Part shown: one piece after another, positions 1 through 6,428 of the stretch
How the letters are laid out: every line of letters starts with the position of its first letter
How positions within the stretch are numbered: position 1 is the first letter of the stretch
Virus record (IMG/VR): IMGVR_UViG_3300030329_001411
Coordinates: 1 to 24,585 of that record
DNA: 24,585 nucleotides
Reading direction: 5' to 3' (one strand)
Origin: a virus
Notes under the pieces: model-generated
The model's database searches: none
The model's input: the letters and a program-made list of their open reading frames with translations, nothing else
What the model was told of the DNA's origin: nothing
Translations under genes and position numbers: made by a program

Positions 1-21
1 AGTTAAGAAAAGGAGATTACG

Positions 22-273
22 ATGACCGAGATAGACGTACAAGAAGATTTACAGGCGATAGTAAATCAAATAGAAAATTTGGTTGATGAAATGAGAAAAC
101 TTGACCAAACAAGAGATACGATGATGACTCAAATCGCAAATTTAAATGGGGTGGCGATGTATTTAAGGGGTAAAACAGCAACGGAAACACCAGTAGAACC
201 AGTGGAAGAAGTTGCAGTTCCTGCGGAAGATAATTTAGAAAGGTCAGCAGAATACCCAGCAGAAACATCGTAA
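22..273 (+). CDS. Small coiled-coil protein of the virion gene cluster, unknown function
   Basis: An 83-residue protein I do not recognise. Residues 5-45 are a charged, heptad-like helical stretch rich in Glu, Leu, Ile and Asn and probably form a coiled coil. Residues 52-83 are Pro/Glu/Val/Ala-rich and probably disordered. The start is well supported by an AAGGAG sequence about 8 bases before the ATG. It sits directly before the head-tail adaptor gene with a 20-base gap, where phages often place small proteins between capsid and connector genes, so a virion or assembly role is a positional guess. No catalytic motif, Cys cluster or membrane segment is visible. Confidence 0.75.
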   Translation: MTEIDVQEDLQAIVNQIENLVDEMRKLDQTRDTMMTQIANLNGVAMYLRGKTATETPVEPVEEVAVPAEDNLERSAEYPAETS

Positions 274-293
274 ACTCCCAAATGGGGAGATAA

Positions 294-1409
294 ATGGCTA
301 CAACCGATTTTAGTTTTACAAGTGTGTTAACCTATAACGGTTCTTCTTTTGGAGATATGACCCTAGAGGCACAAAAGCCTGGAGGGACAAGTTTTGGCGC
401 CTTTGTAGAAACTAGTCATTTTTTGTATCTGGGGCATGACAGCAAGTTTGACATGGCTGTTTTTGATATTGATACAGCAGGCACTCTTGGTACGCTAAAA
501 TATGAATACTATAATGGTAGTGCGTGGACTGAATTTATCCCTTCATCCGCTTTATATGCTACGGACCCTGACGATAGCGAAGATGCGCAGTATGCTTTTG
601 ATAAAGACGGCGCCGAAATGTTTCCATTAAATCGGTTAGATAGTTGGGCTACAACAGCTATAAACAGCACTACAAAATATTGGATACGAATTTCAAGTCC
701 TACTTCTGTAACACAAAACCCTACGTTTAAGCGTATACAGATGCGCCCAGTAGCAGCTTATTGCTCAACCAAAGACATTTATGAGTTATTACAAATGGGG
801 GGCGTATTAGGAGGAACGGATTTTACTACCTCTACCTATCCAACTAAAGAGCAAGTAGAAAGTTTAATTAACAGCGCCCAATCTTACATTGATTTTACCA
901 CTAGAAAATCATGGAGACCGAATATTGTTTACGGGGAAATGCACGAGTTTAATTTAAGTGGTTTTAAGTTAGATAGACCAGACCCTTATAAAATTATTGA
1001 CTTTAAAATTTGGAATGGCTCTTCTTGGGACACTAAAACACAAGGACGAAAACAAGACTTTTTCTTAGTACCAGATACAGGCACTTTACATTTTTCTAGG
1101 TATTTCCTATTACCAGCTAGATTTCAATCTTATAACGCTCCTATATGGAGATGGGGCGGTGGCGAATTTACCATGCCCATTAAGGTTACTTATCTAAACG
1201 GCAGGGATTTACATACAGATGTACGTGAAAGTGGAGTTGTTCACGAATCATGCAAAAAATTAGTAGCTATAGAAATTACTAAGAACGCAGATTTTGGGGG
1301 CATGGTAGTAAGTGGTATGGATAGAGTTACCCTATCTCAACGAATGGAATCTTGGAAACAAGAAATTGATGAACAATTAGAAAGCTTAAAAGCTTTTGAA
1401 ATATTTTAG
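294..1409 (+). CDS. Head-tail adaptor (connector) protein with extra N-terminal beta domain
   Basis: This 371-residue protein seems to have two parts. Residues about 156-371 look like a phage head-tail connector of the HK97 gp6/SPP1 gp15 type: a helical start (STKDIYELLQMGG), then a segment where such proteins read 'EQVESLINSAQSYID' followed by an Arg/Trp-rich turn, a beta-rich middle, and a C-terminal helix. In that family the protein forms a ring under the portal. Residues about 10-150 are a separate beta-rich domain with Gly, Ser and aromatic residues (YYNGSAW, KYWIRISSP), resembling add-on domains on phage structural proteins. Adaptors are usually 100-200 residues, so the protein is long for the family. 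A GGGAG-like site precedes the ATG, and the putative tail terminator follows after 9 bases. The role rests on motif resemblance plus gene order; the N-terminal domain's role is unknown. Confidence 0.6.
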   Translation: MATTDFSFTSVLTYNGSSFGDMTLEAQKPGGTSFGAFVETSHFLYLGHDSKFDMAVFDIDTAGTLGTLKYEYYNGSAWTEFIPSSALYATDPDDSEDAQYAFDKDGAEMFPLNRLDSWATTAINSTTKYWIRISSPTSVTQNPTFKRIQMRPVAAYCSTKDIYELLQMGGVLGGTDFTTSTYPTKEQVESLINSAQSYIDFTTRKSWRPNIVYGEMHEFNLSGFKLDRPDPYKIIDFKIWNGSSWDTKTQGRKQDFFLVPDTGTLHFSRYFLLPARFQSYNAPIWRWGGGEFTMPIKVTYLNGRDLHTDVRESGVVHESCKKLVAIEITKNADFGGMVVSGMDRVTLSQRMESWKQEIDEQLESLKAFEIF

Positions 1410-1418
1410 AGGTAAAAA

Positions 1419-1856
1419 ATGCCTGAACCATTACCAGTTACCGATGTAATTAGTGAGTTAAATTCACAATGGAATGCATCAAATGTGACAAAGCCTACGT
1501 TAATTGAGTATAACGGTGGGCAAACTACGACGATGCGTATTGATTTAAATAATGCTGATTATTTAATTGGTCAACCAGGAACTCCAACCCTTGATGAAGT
1601 TCCGATTGGTAATTGGAAGTTTGTCGACAGAAATTATGCTGTTTCTTTAGAATTAAGGACTAAAGTAAGCAGACAACGGCTATATGATTTAATGGCAGAA
1701 ATTAGAAGAATATGTCATGCAAGAAGACATAGCATGACGAATTTTCAACGACTTCAGTTTTCAATGTTTAATGAAACAATAGGGGAAGAATTAAACATAT
1801 GGTCAGGTATGGTAGAAATATTTGTTGTAAATACCCATATTACAGCAGAAACTTAA
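1419..1856 (+). CDS. Putative tail terminator / tail completion protein
   Basis: A 145-residue protein placed between the adaptor and the tail tube genes, where siphophages encode the tail terminator that caps the tube and joins it to the head. It shows alternating strands and one long basic helix (residues about 82-103, RQRLYDLMAEIRRICHARR), then a C-terminal strand pair (WSGMVEIFVVN). This alpha/beta make-up and size fit lambda gpU/SPP1 gp17-like proteins. No sequence signature is decisive, so the call is mainly from gene order; a head-closure protein or a second connector subunit is the main alternative. The AGAGGTAAAAA stretch before the ATG is an acceptable ribosome binding site. Confidence 0.45.
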   Translation: MPEPLPVTDVISELNSQWNASNVTKPTLIEYNGGQTTTMRIDLNNADYLIGQPGTPTLDEVPIGNWKFVDRNYAVSLELRTKVSRQRLYDLMAEIRRICHARRHSMTNFQRLQFSMFNETIGEELNIWSGMVEIFVVNTHITAET

Positions 1857-1866
1857 GAAAAATGAG

Positions 1867-1872
1867 TATAAT
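1867..1872 (+). promoter_or_regulatory. Perfect -10-like TATAAT hexamer before the tail tube gene
   Basis: A TATAAT hexamer lies in the only sizeable intergenic gap of the tail operon. No TTGACA-like -35 box is seen 15-19 bases upstream (AGCAGA at the ideal spacing). It could be a weak promoter, a site for the virus-encoded sigma factor, or chance in AT-rich DNA. Confidence 0.25.
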
Positions 1873-1874
1873 AT

Positions 1875-1896
1875 AAAGAACGCAAATGTTCTTTTT
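1875..1896 (+). promoter_or_regulatory. Leader hairpin upstream of the tail tube gene
   Basis: AAAGAAC (1875-1881) pairs perfectly with GTTCTTT (1888-1894) around a 6-base loop, followed by two more Ts. The stem has few G-C pairs and the T-run is short, so as a terminator it would be leaky. It may equally act as an attenuator, or as a 5' hairpin stabilising the mRNA of a highly expressed tail tube gene. The strong ribosome binding site GAGGAGG lies just downstream and is not in the stem. Confidence 0.4.
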
Positions 1897-1912
1897 CAAT
1901 TGAGGAGGAAAT

Positions 1913-3631
1913 ATGGCAATATATAGGTCGGACCAAGCGCAACTAACTTTTGGTGTAGAAGCTGCCCAAGGAGGTCATCCAGAATTAGCTAGCGCGGTAA
2001 CAGATGGTACTGGGTCAGCAGTAATTAATAATTCAGCTGGATATGCTGCAGGCACAAGAACTCTTACTGTAGACGCTTTATCGGGCATTACAGCTGGTGA
2101 ATTTATTCAAATAGGACCTGAAGTTAGTGGTAGTGGTACTACCAGAGCTTCCGAAGTACGGAAAGTAGAATATGTTGATGGAACAACTGGTCTTACTTTA
2201 GATGCTCCTACGGCGTTTTTTCATCCAGATAATACTAATATTCAAGTAGTAACTGGTGTAACCGACACAGATGGAAATAAATATATTGACCTTATTCCAG
2301 GCGTTTATGAAACTGTAGATTTACCTGATATGGCTCCATCAATTGAGCCTAGATATTTTTTAGGTACTGCATCTAAACGAAACTTTTTTGCTGCATATAG
2401 TGGACAACAAACTTATACAGGTTCCATAGGAGGCTTTGTACTTTTAAACGGAAAAGCTTTAAGATTTCCAATAGGACAAGTAGCTACTTCAACTGCTTTT
2501 GTAAATACAGCAGGTTCAAGTAATGACCCTAGTTATGGGGCAATGATTAATGGCGCAGTAAAAAAAGGTGATGTTCACGTAACGGTAGATGCTGCATTTG
2601 GGAGCATTGTTCAAAATAGCTATATAGTTTTTACAGGGTCAACGACACAAGCGACCGAATCTAGTTCTACCTCAGAAGTACGACAACATATAGGCGCAGA
2701 CTCTACAACTGCTTTGCTATTAGACTATCCTCTTCAATTTGACCATGCTGATGATGAATTTGTATATCTTGTAATGACTACGGATGGGGGAACTACTGTA
2801 GCAACTCCCTCTAATACTGTAGCTACTTTTACTCACGCAATTACAGAAAAAACGGATTTAGATTCTGTCACTTGGCATGCTCATATGCGAGCTTCCGACG
2901 AGGATGCGGATAAAGATTTTGACCGCCGATATTATGGTGGAAAAATTGGAAGTGCTTCTATTTCGGCAGAAGAAGGCGGATTGGTCACAATGTCATGGGA
3001 CGGAGTACAATTTTTAGGCATGATAACCAACCAACAATATAACACAGGATTTTCAAGTAGCACCAACCATCCTTTTTATTCTTTGATGCAAAAAATTGAT
3101 AGTGATGATGTAAATTTCCCAACAACAGACCCATATTATTTCTCACAAGGAGAAGTATCAATGTTTGGGCAAACAATTGCCCGATTACGTAACTTTACTC
3201 TTAGTATATCTAATGGTGAAGAAGCGCGATATTATATACAAAAGCAAATGGGACGCCGTAAGGGTCCCGTAGAGACAAAAGAAAATCGAAGAGAATATTC
3301 GATGTCAGCTACTATTGCATTACCAGATGCACTAACTTCAGCTAGTACTGCTGCAAGAACACTATTTACCGAAATGTTACTAGAAGGTGACTACGGTTCT
3401 GGAAAAGCTGGTTTTAATATAACGTTAACCTTTACACGAGGAACTAACGATACTATTACAATTACAATTCCAGATGATGGTAGTGCAGGTACGGGGGGCA
3501 ATAACCAAGGAGCTTTCATACGAAGCGCGCAACATGATTTTGGGGGAGACAACCCATTCCAAGTTGATGCAGACATTCTTTTCCGTAATATGAAGATAGA
3601 CGTAGTAGATTCAGAGCATTATTACCCATAA
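1913..3631 (+). CDS. Major tail tube protein with inserted beta modules
   Basis: A 572-residue structural protein preceded by the strongest ribosome binding site of the region (GAGGAGG), as expected for a gene whose product is needed in many copies. It has no signal peptide and is rich in Gly, Thr, Ser and Asp. Residues about 125-190 and 300-460 read like a tube-forming beta-barrel protein (for example SASISAEEGGLVTMSWDGV, then RLRNFTLSISNGEEARYYI). Two similar modules are inserted at residues about 41-113 and 212-287, each with a strand-turn-'G..I.....FI.IG' pattern matching modules in the giant hub/fibre protein. Tube proteins are often 150-350 residues; the insertions account for the extra length and would probably face outward. 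Position between the terminator candidate and the tail chaperone supports the call. Confidence 0.65.
   Translation: MAIYRSDQAQLTFGVEAAQGGHPELASAVTDGTGSAVINNSAGYAAGTRTLTVDALSGITAGEFIQIGPEVSGSGTTRASEVRKVEYVDGTTGLTLDAPTAFFHPDNTNIQVVTGVTDTDGNKYIDLIPGVYETVDLPDMAPSIEPRYFLGTASKRNFFAAYSGQQTYTGSIGGFVLLNGKALRFPIGQVATSTAFVNTAGSSNDPSYGAMINGAVKKGDVHVTVDAAFGSIVQNSYIVFTGSTTQATESSSTSEVRQHIGADSTTALLLDYPLQFDHADDEFVYLVMTTDGGTTVATPSNTVATFTHAITEKTDLDSVTWHAHMRASDEDADKDFDRRYYGGKIGSASISAEEGGLVTMSWDGVQFLGMITNQQYNTGFSSSTNHPFYSLMQKIDSDDVNFPTTDPYYFSQGEVSMFGQTIARLRNFTLSISNGEEARYYIQKQMGRRKGPVETKENRREYSMSATIALPDALTSASTAARTLFTEMLLEGDYGSGKAGFNITLTFTRGTNDTITITIPDDGSAGTGGNNQGAFIRSAQHDFGGDNPFQVDADILFRNMKIDVVDSEHYYP
2033..2251 (+). 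repeat. Beta module copy 1 in the tail tube protein (residues about 41-113)
   Basis: Pattern: TLTVDALSGITAGEFIQIG, then a charged strand and 'TGLTLDAPTAFFH..NT.IQVV'. It resembles the hub/fibre modules but lacks their 'TRG..GT.AA.H' end. Confidence 0.45.
2546..2773 (+). repeat. Beta module copy 2 in the tail tube protein (residues about 212-287)
   Basis: Pattern: KGDVHVTVDAAFGSIVQNSY, then 'SSTSEVRQHIGADSTTALLLDYPL.F.H.DDEFVYLV'. It parallels copy 1 in the order of strands and in the EVR step, and is set in the middle of the tube fold. Confidence 0.4.
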
Positions 3632-3664
3632 GCCAATAGAAAAACTAAATATAGCGGAGGACAG

Positions 3665-4054
3665 ATGGCTACAACTAGTAGAACTAAAAACGCGTCATCA
3701 TTTGACGTGTCAAAATACCAGATTACCGACAGCACCAAAGTAGAGACTGTTACTATTGAAGAAACAGGTGATACTTTTGAGATTACCATAAAACCGTTAA
3801 GCTGGGCGCGTAAAAATAAACTTCTTTCCGAACACCTTACATGGGACAATGACGGCAATACAGCATTTCAAAGCGCAGAATATGTTCGTGCTTCTTTGAG
3901 AGAAATGATTGTTGATGCTCCTTGGGGTAAAACAACGGAAAGTTTTTTAATTTCTATAGATAGTAGATTAGGTAATGCTTTAGAAGCCATAGTACCTAAA
4001 GCATTTGATGGAGACGATAAAGAAGAAAGTGCATCAAACGTAAAAAAAGAATAA
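3665..4054 (+). CDS. Tail assembly chaperone, short (G-type) product
   Basis: The zero-frame 129-residue product. It has a disordered Ser/Thr-rich start, a beta strand pair (VETVTIEETGDTFEITIKPL) and helices, and an acidic/Lys tail ending in VKKE. This is the usual size and place of the lambda gpG-type tail assembly chaperone, made just before the tape measure protein, which it binds in the cytoplasm during tail assembly. The start is set by a GGAGG at 3656-3660. The last codons run through an A7 slippery stretch, and a -1 shift there gives the longer product listed separately. In this family the short form is made in large excess. Confidence 0.75.
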   Translation: MATTSRTKNASSFDVSKYQITDSTKVETVTIEETGDTFEITIKPLSWARKNKLLSEHLTWDNDGNTAFQSAEYVRASLREMIVDAPWGKTTESFLISIDSRLGNALEAIVPKAFDGDDKEESASNVKKE

Positions 4055-4275
4055 GAGTCTTTCTATCGGGAGTAGGAAATCTACAACCAGGGGAAAGACT
4101 TATTTTTAATTATTGGGGGATAATTTTAAATTTACTTAAACTAGGATTACCTTACGATGTAATTATGAATTTTTCCGAAGCAGAATTAAATATAGTGTTA
4201 GCGTACGAGCAAGCCATTGCGGAAAGAAATGAAGAAGAGCGACAACGACAACAACGCATTGCGAATAATGGATAA
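3665..4275 (+). CDS. Tail assembly chaperone, long (GT-type) product by -1 programmed frameshift
   Basis: If ribosomes slip back one base on A AAA AAA (4042-4048), translation continues from AGA at 4048 through 75 more codons to TAA at 4273-4275, giving about 203 residues. The extension reads coherently (ERLIFNYWGIILNLLKLGL, then PYDVIMNFSEAELNIVLAY) and ends in a Glu/Arg/Gln-rich helix. This matches the T part of G/GT chaperones: hydrophobic helix, a 'D.i....E.e...l..y' segment, charged tail. It has no start codon with a ribosome binding site of its own and ends 5 bases before the tape measure gene, which itself lacks a clear Shine-Dalgarno and may be translationally coupled to it. The -1 frameshift in this gene is widely conserved in dsDNA tailed phages (Xu, Hendrix and Duda). 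An assembly indel in the A-run is the alternative. Confidence 0.8.
4042..4101 (+). promoter_or_regulatory. -1 frameshift signal: slippery A7 plus downstream stem-loop
   Basis: The heptamer A AAA AAA (4042-4048, in zero frame gtA AAA AAA) is a legal X XXY YYZ slippery site. Six bases later a stem starts: 4055-4064 pairs with 4092-4101, with eight Watson-Crick pairs in a row (AGTCTTTC with GAAAGACT) flanked by one G-U pair at each end. A small inner hairpin GTAG-GAAAT-CTAC (4072-4084) sits in the loop. The spacing is in the range that favours -1 slippage, and the zero-frame stop (4052-4054) lies in the spacer. Confidence 0.8.
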
Positions 4276-4280
4276 TAAAT

Positions 4281-5786
4281 ATGCCTTCACAAAAAATAGA
4301 AGTAGAAGTTAGAAATCAAGCGGGGAGCGATGTTTCACGCGCAGATAAAGAAACTCGCAAGCAAGTTAAAAAACAAACCGAGTATGCTAAAGAAGCTGAA
4401 AAAGTAAGAGAAAAAAGTGCTTTACAACAAGCAGGAATTAGTTTTTCTTTAGGTTCAGTTTTAAAACAATCTCAGGTATTTACTAGCACGATTGGTTCAA
4501 TATTTCAATTGTTAGGAGCTTTAGTTGACGTTATATTAGCTCCGTTTTTACCTATTGTAGTTCCCGCTATTAAAACGTTAGCTTCATTTATTCCTAAAGT
4601 AGCAAAATACGCTAGAGAATCTGCTGAAATTGCTATACCAAGAATTAAAGAATATTTATCGCCTGTTATAGATGCTTTAAAGAAAATTTTTAATATGGAA
4701 GAAGGCGGATTTTCAGATTTATTAATGGCTATCGGCAAAATTATTGTTGATTTTGTAACTAAATTTTTACCATATATTGCTACGTATATAACTGATAACA
4801 TGGATAGGTACATTGCCGCTGCGTCAGATTTTTGGGATTATTTAAAAAATGAAATACCTATTTTAGGTACGATAGAAACAAATATAAGAAACTTATGGAC
4901 TTCAATTACGGAATGGAAACAAAAAAACTTGCCTTGGCTAGAAAGTACAGAAAACGCCCTTTCTGGGGCACTTGAGTATTTGGGCAATTTAGCAGCTTGG
5001 TTAACTACTGGCGGCGGATATGATATGGGCGTTAAAGCCCTAGGCGTTGAGCTTGAAAATATAGGGGAGTTTATAGAGGCAGTAGGGGAGTATATTGGAA
5101 AAACTATAACTAATTTAGAAGATAATATTACACAATATTATAGTTGGTTTACAAAAGAATTTCCTAAATATATGGTTCTTGTCAAAGACTTAATGTGGGC
5201 TGTTTCAGGGGATTTCCAAAAATTCTTTACAGGTTTTGGCGTCGATGTTAAAGCTATATTTGAAGCGTTCGGAGATGATTTAGAATATGTGTTTAGTGGT
5301 TTAGGTAATATTGGAAGTGTTGTTGCTGAGGCTATAACGGTAGGTTTACACAACTATTTTAGCTTTTGGGCAGATAATAAGTCAGTTAGCATGAAACTCT
5401 GGGAAAATGGTTTTGACAAAAGCAAACTCTCACTACCTGGAATAGCTATGGATGCTTTAAATACTGCATTATCCAATTCACGCACAGCAAATGTGACAAA
5501 AAATGTTGGAAGTGGGGTTTACGGATTTGCCCCTCCTCCAGGACCTGTAGGCATGAAGGATAACCCTCGGCCAGGGTACGAAATGAGCGAAGAAATGAAA
5601 GAATTTCTTCGCATGTTTGGAAGACTCCCATTATTAGTTGGTGGTACTGAAGCATATCAATCATGGGACATTAAAGATAGGCAACGTTATACCGAACAAC
5701 GAAACCATAATATGCAAATTGATAAAGGCGTATTTGCGCGAAGCCATGATATTTATGGCGAAGACAGCCATCACGGCTGGATGTAA
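4281..5786 (+). CDS. Tape measure protein
   Basis: A 501-residue protein directly after the tail chaperone, the defining place of the tape measure gene. Residues 18-50 are a highly charged helix (Lys/Glu/Arg). Residues about 71-105 are strongly hydrophobic (IGSIFQLLGALVDVILAPFL), as is about 143-172; hydrophobic stretches of this kind are typical of tape measure proteins. Most of the rest is predicted helical with many Trp/Phe/Ile residues, and a Pro/Gly-rich linker near residues 415-430 leads to a polar tail. By the usual rule of about 1.5 angstrom per residue it would set a tail of about 75 nm, short for a siphophage. The ATG has no good Shine-Dalgarno, so translation probably relies on coupling to the frameshifted chaperone ending at 4275. 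No lytic domain is seen. Confidence 0.75.
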   Translation: MPSQKIEVEVRNQAGSDVSRADKETRKQVKKQTEYAKEAEKVREKSALQQAGISFSLGSVLKQSQVFTSTIGSIFQLLGALVDVILAPFLPIVVPAIKTLASFIPKVAKYARESAEIAIPRIKEYLSPVIDALKKIFNMEEGGFSDLLMAIGKIIVDFVTKFLPYIATYITDNMDRYIAAASDFWDYLKNEIPILGTIETNIRNLWTSITEWKQKNLPWLESTENALSGALEYLGNLAAWLTTGGGYDMGVKALGVELENIGEFIEAVGEYIGKTITNLEDNITQYYSWFTKEFPKYMVLVKDLMWAVSGDFQKFFTGFGVDVKAIFEAFGDDLEYVFSGLGNIGSVVAEAITVGLHNYFSFWADNKSVSMKLWENGFDKSKLSLPGIAMDALNTALSNSRTANVTKNVGSGVYGFAPPPGPVGMKDNPRPGYEMSEEMKEFLRMFGRLPLLVGGTEAYQSWDIKDRQRYTEQRNHNMQIDKGVFARSHDIYGEDSHHGWM

Positions 5787-5801
5787 TAAAAGGAAAAATA
5801 T

Positions 5802-6416
5802 ATGAGTTTAGCTATTTTATTAAGAAATTGTGGGCATGATAATAACGCAACAAGTACAACCTATATTAGGTATGCGTTAAAAGCGGATACCGTAGCAATT
5901 AATATTGCAAAAAGTCCTATTCAAATTCCAATACCTCAACAAGCTCCTGAAATTATTGATTTAGGATTATTTAGACCTGCTATTTCAATTGGAGGTTTAG
6001 TAGATAATGTAGGTCTTGCAAGTACAACTACCAGTGGTTTTGAAAATATGGAAAGTATGAGTATAACCCGTAAATATTGGGCAAGCACAAGTAATTATAC
6101 TGATGTATCCCAAACTTATTACGTACCCTATAAAAATAAATTAGAAGAAACTTTATATAAATGGATGGCTAGCGCAGACCAAGAGTTAGAATTAGAAATT
6201 GGTGACGCTAATTTTCCTGTGTATAATGTAGGAGCTGAGACGAATGGAGCTAGTCCTGCTGTATCTACTGTTTCGGGTACTAACAGTGAAACAGGGGGCG
6301 CAGTATATGTAGTAGCTTTACAAACATGTAGAATAAGCCAAAATGCTGGAGCAGAAAATAGATGGGAATTTCAAATGCAGTTTATTTGCAAATCTCGTGC
6401 TGATGTTACGTTTTAG
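5802..6416 (+). CDS. Putative distal tail (baseplate) protein
   Basis: A 204-residue protein between the tape measure and the hub/fibre gene, the position of distal tail (Dit) proteins. It shows beta-rich stretches (PQQAPEIIDLGLFRPAISIGG) and a middle helix (NKLEETLYKWMASADQELEL) followed by more strands. The pattern of a tube-like beta sandwich with one helix is compatible with Dit or another tube-capping ring. Nothing in the sequence is diagnostic, so the product name rests on position. AAAGGA about 10 bases before the ATG is a fair ribosome binding site, and the next gene follows after 12 bases. Confidence 0.45.
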   Translation: MSLAILLRNCGHDNNATSTTYIRYALKADTVAINIAKSPIQIPIPQQAPEIIDLGLFRPAISIGGLVDNVGLASTTTSGFENMESMSITRKYWASTSNYTDVSQTYYVPYKNKLEETLYKWMASADQELELEIGDANFPVYNVGAETNGASPAVSTVSGTNSETGGAVYVVALQTCRISQNAGAENRWEFQMQFICKSRADVTF

Positions 6417-6428
6417 GGAGTTGTAAAA

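Noticed and set aside
4055-4280. The stretch after the 129-residue chaperone as non-coding DNA or a separate gene
   Set aside because: It is open in the -1 frame through 4272, has no start with a ribosome binding site of its own, and fits the T-type extension made by frameshifting.
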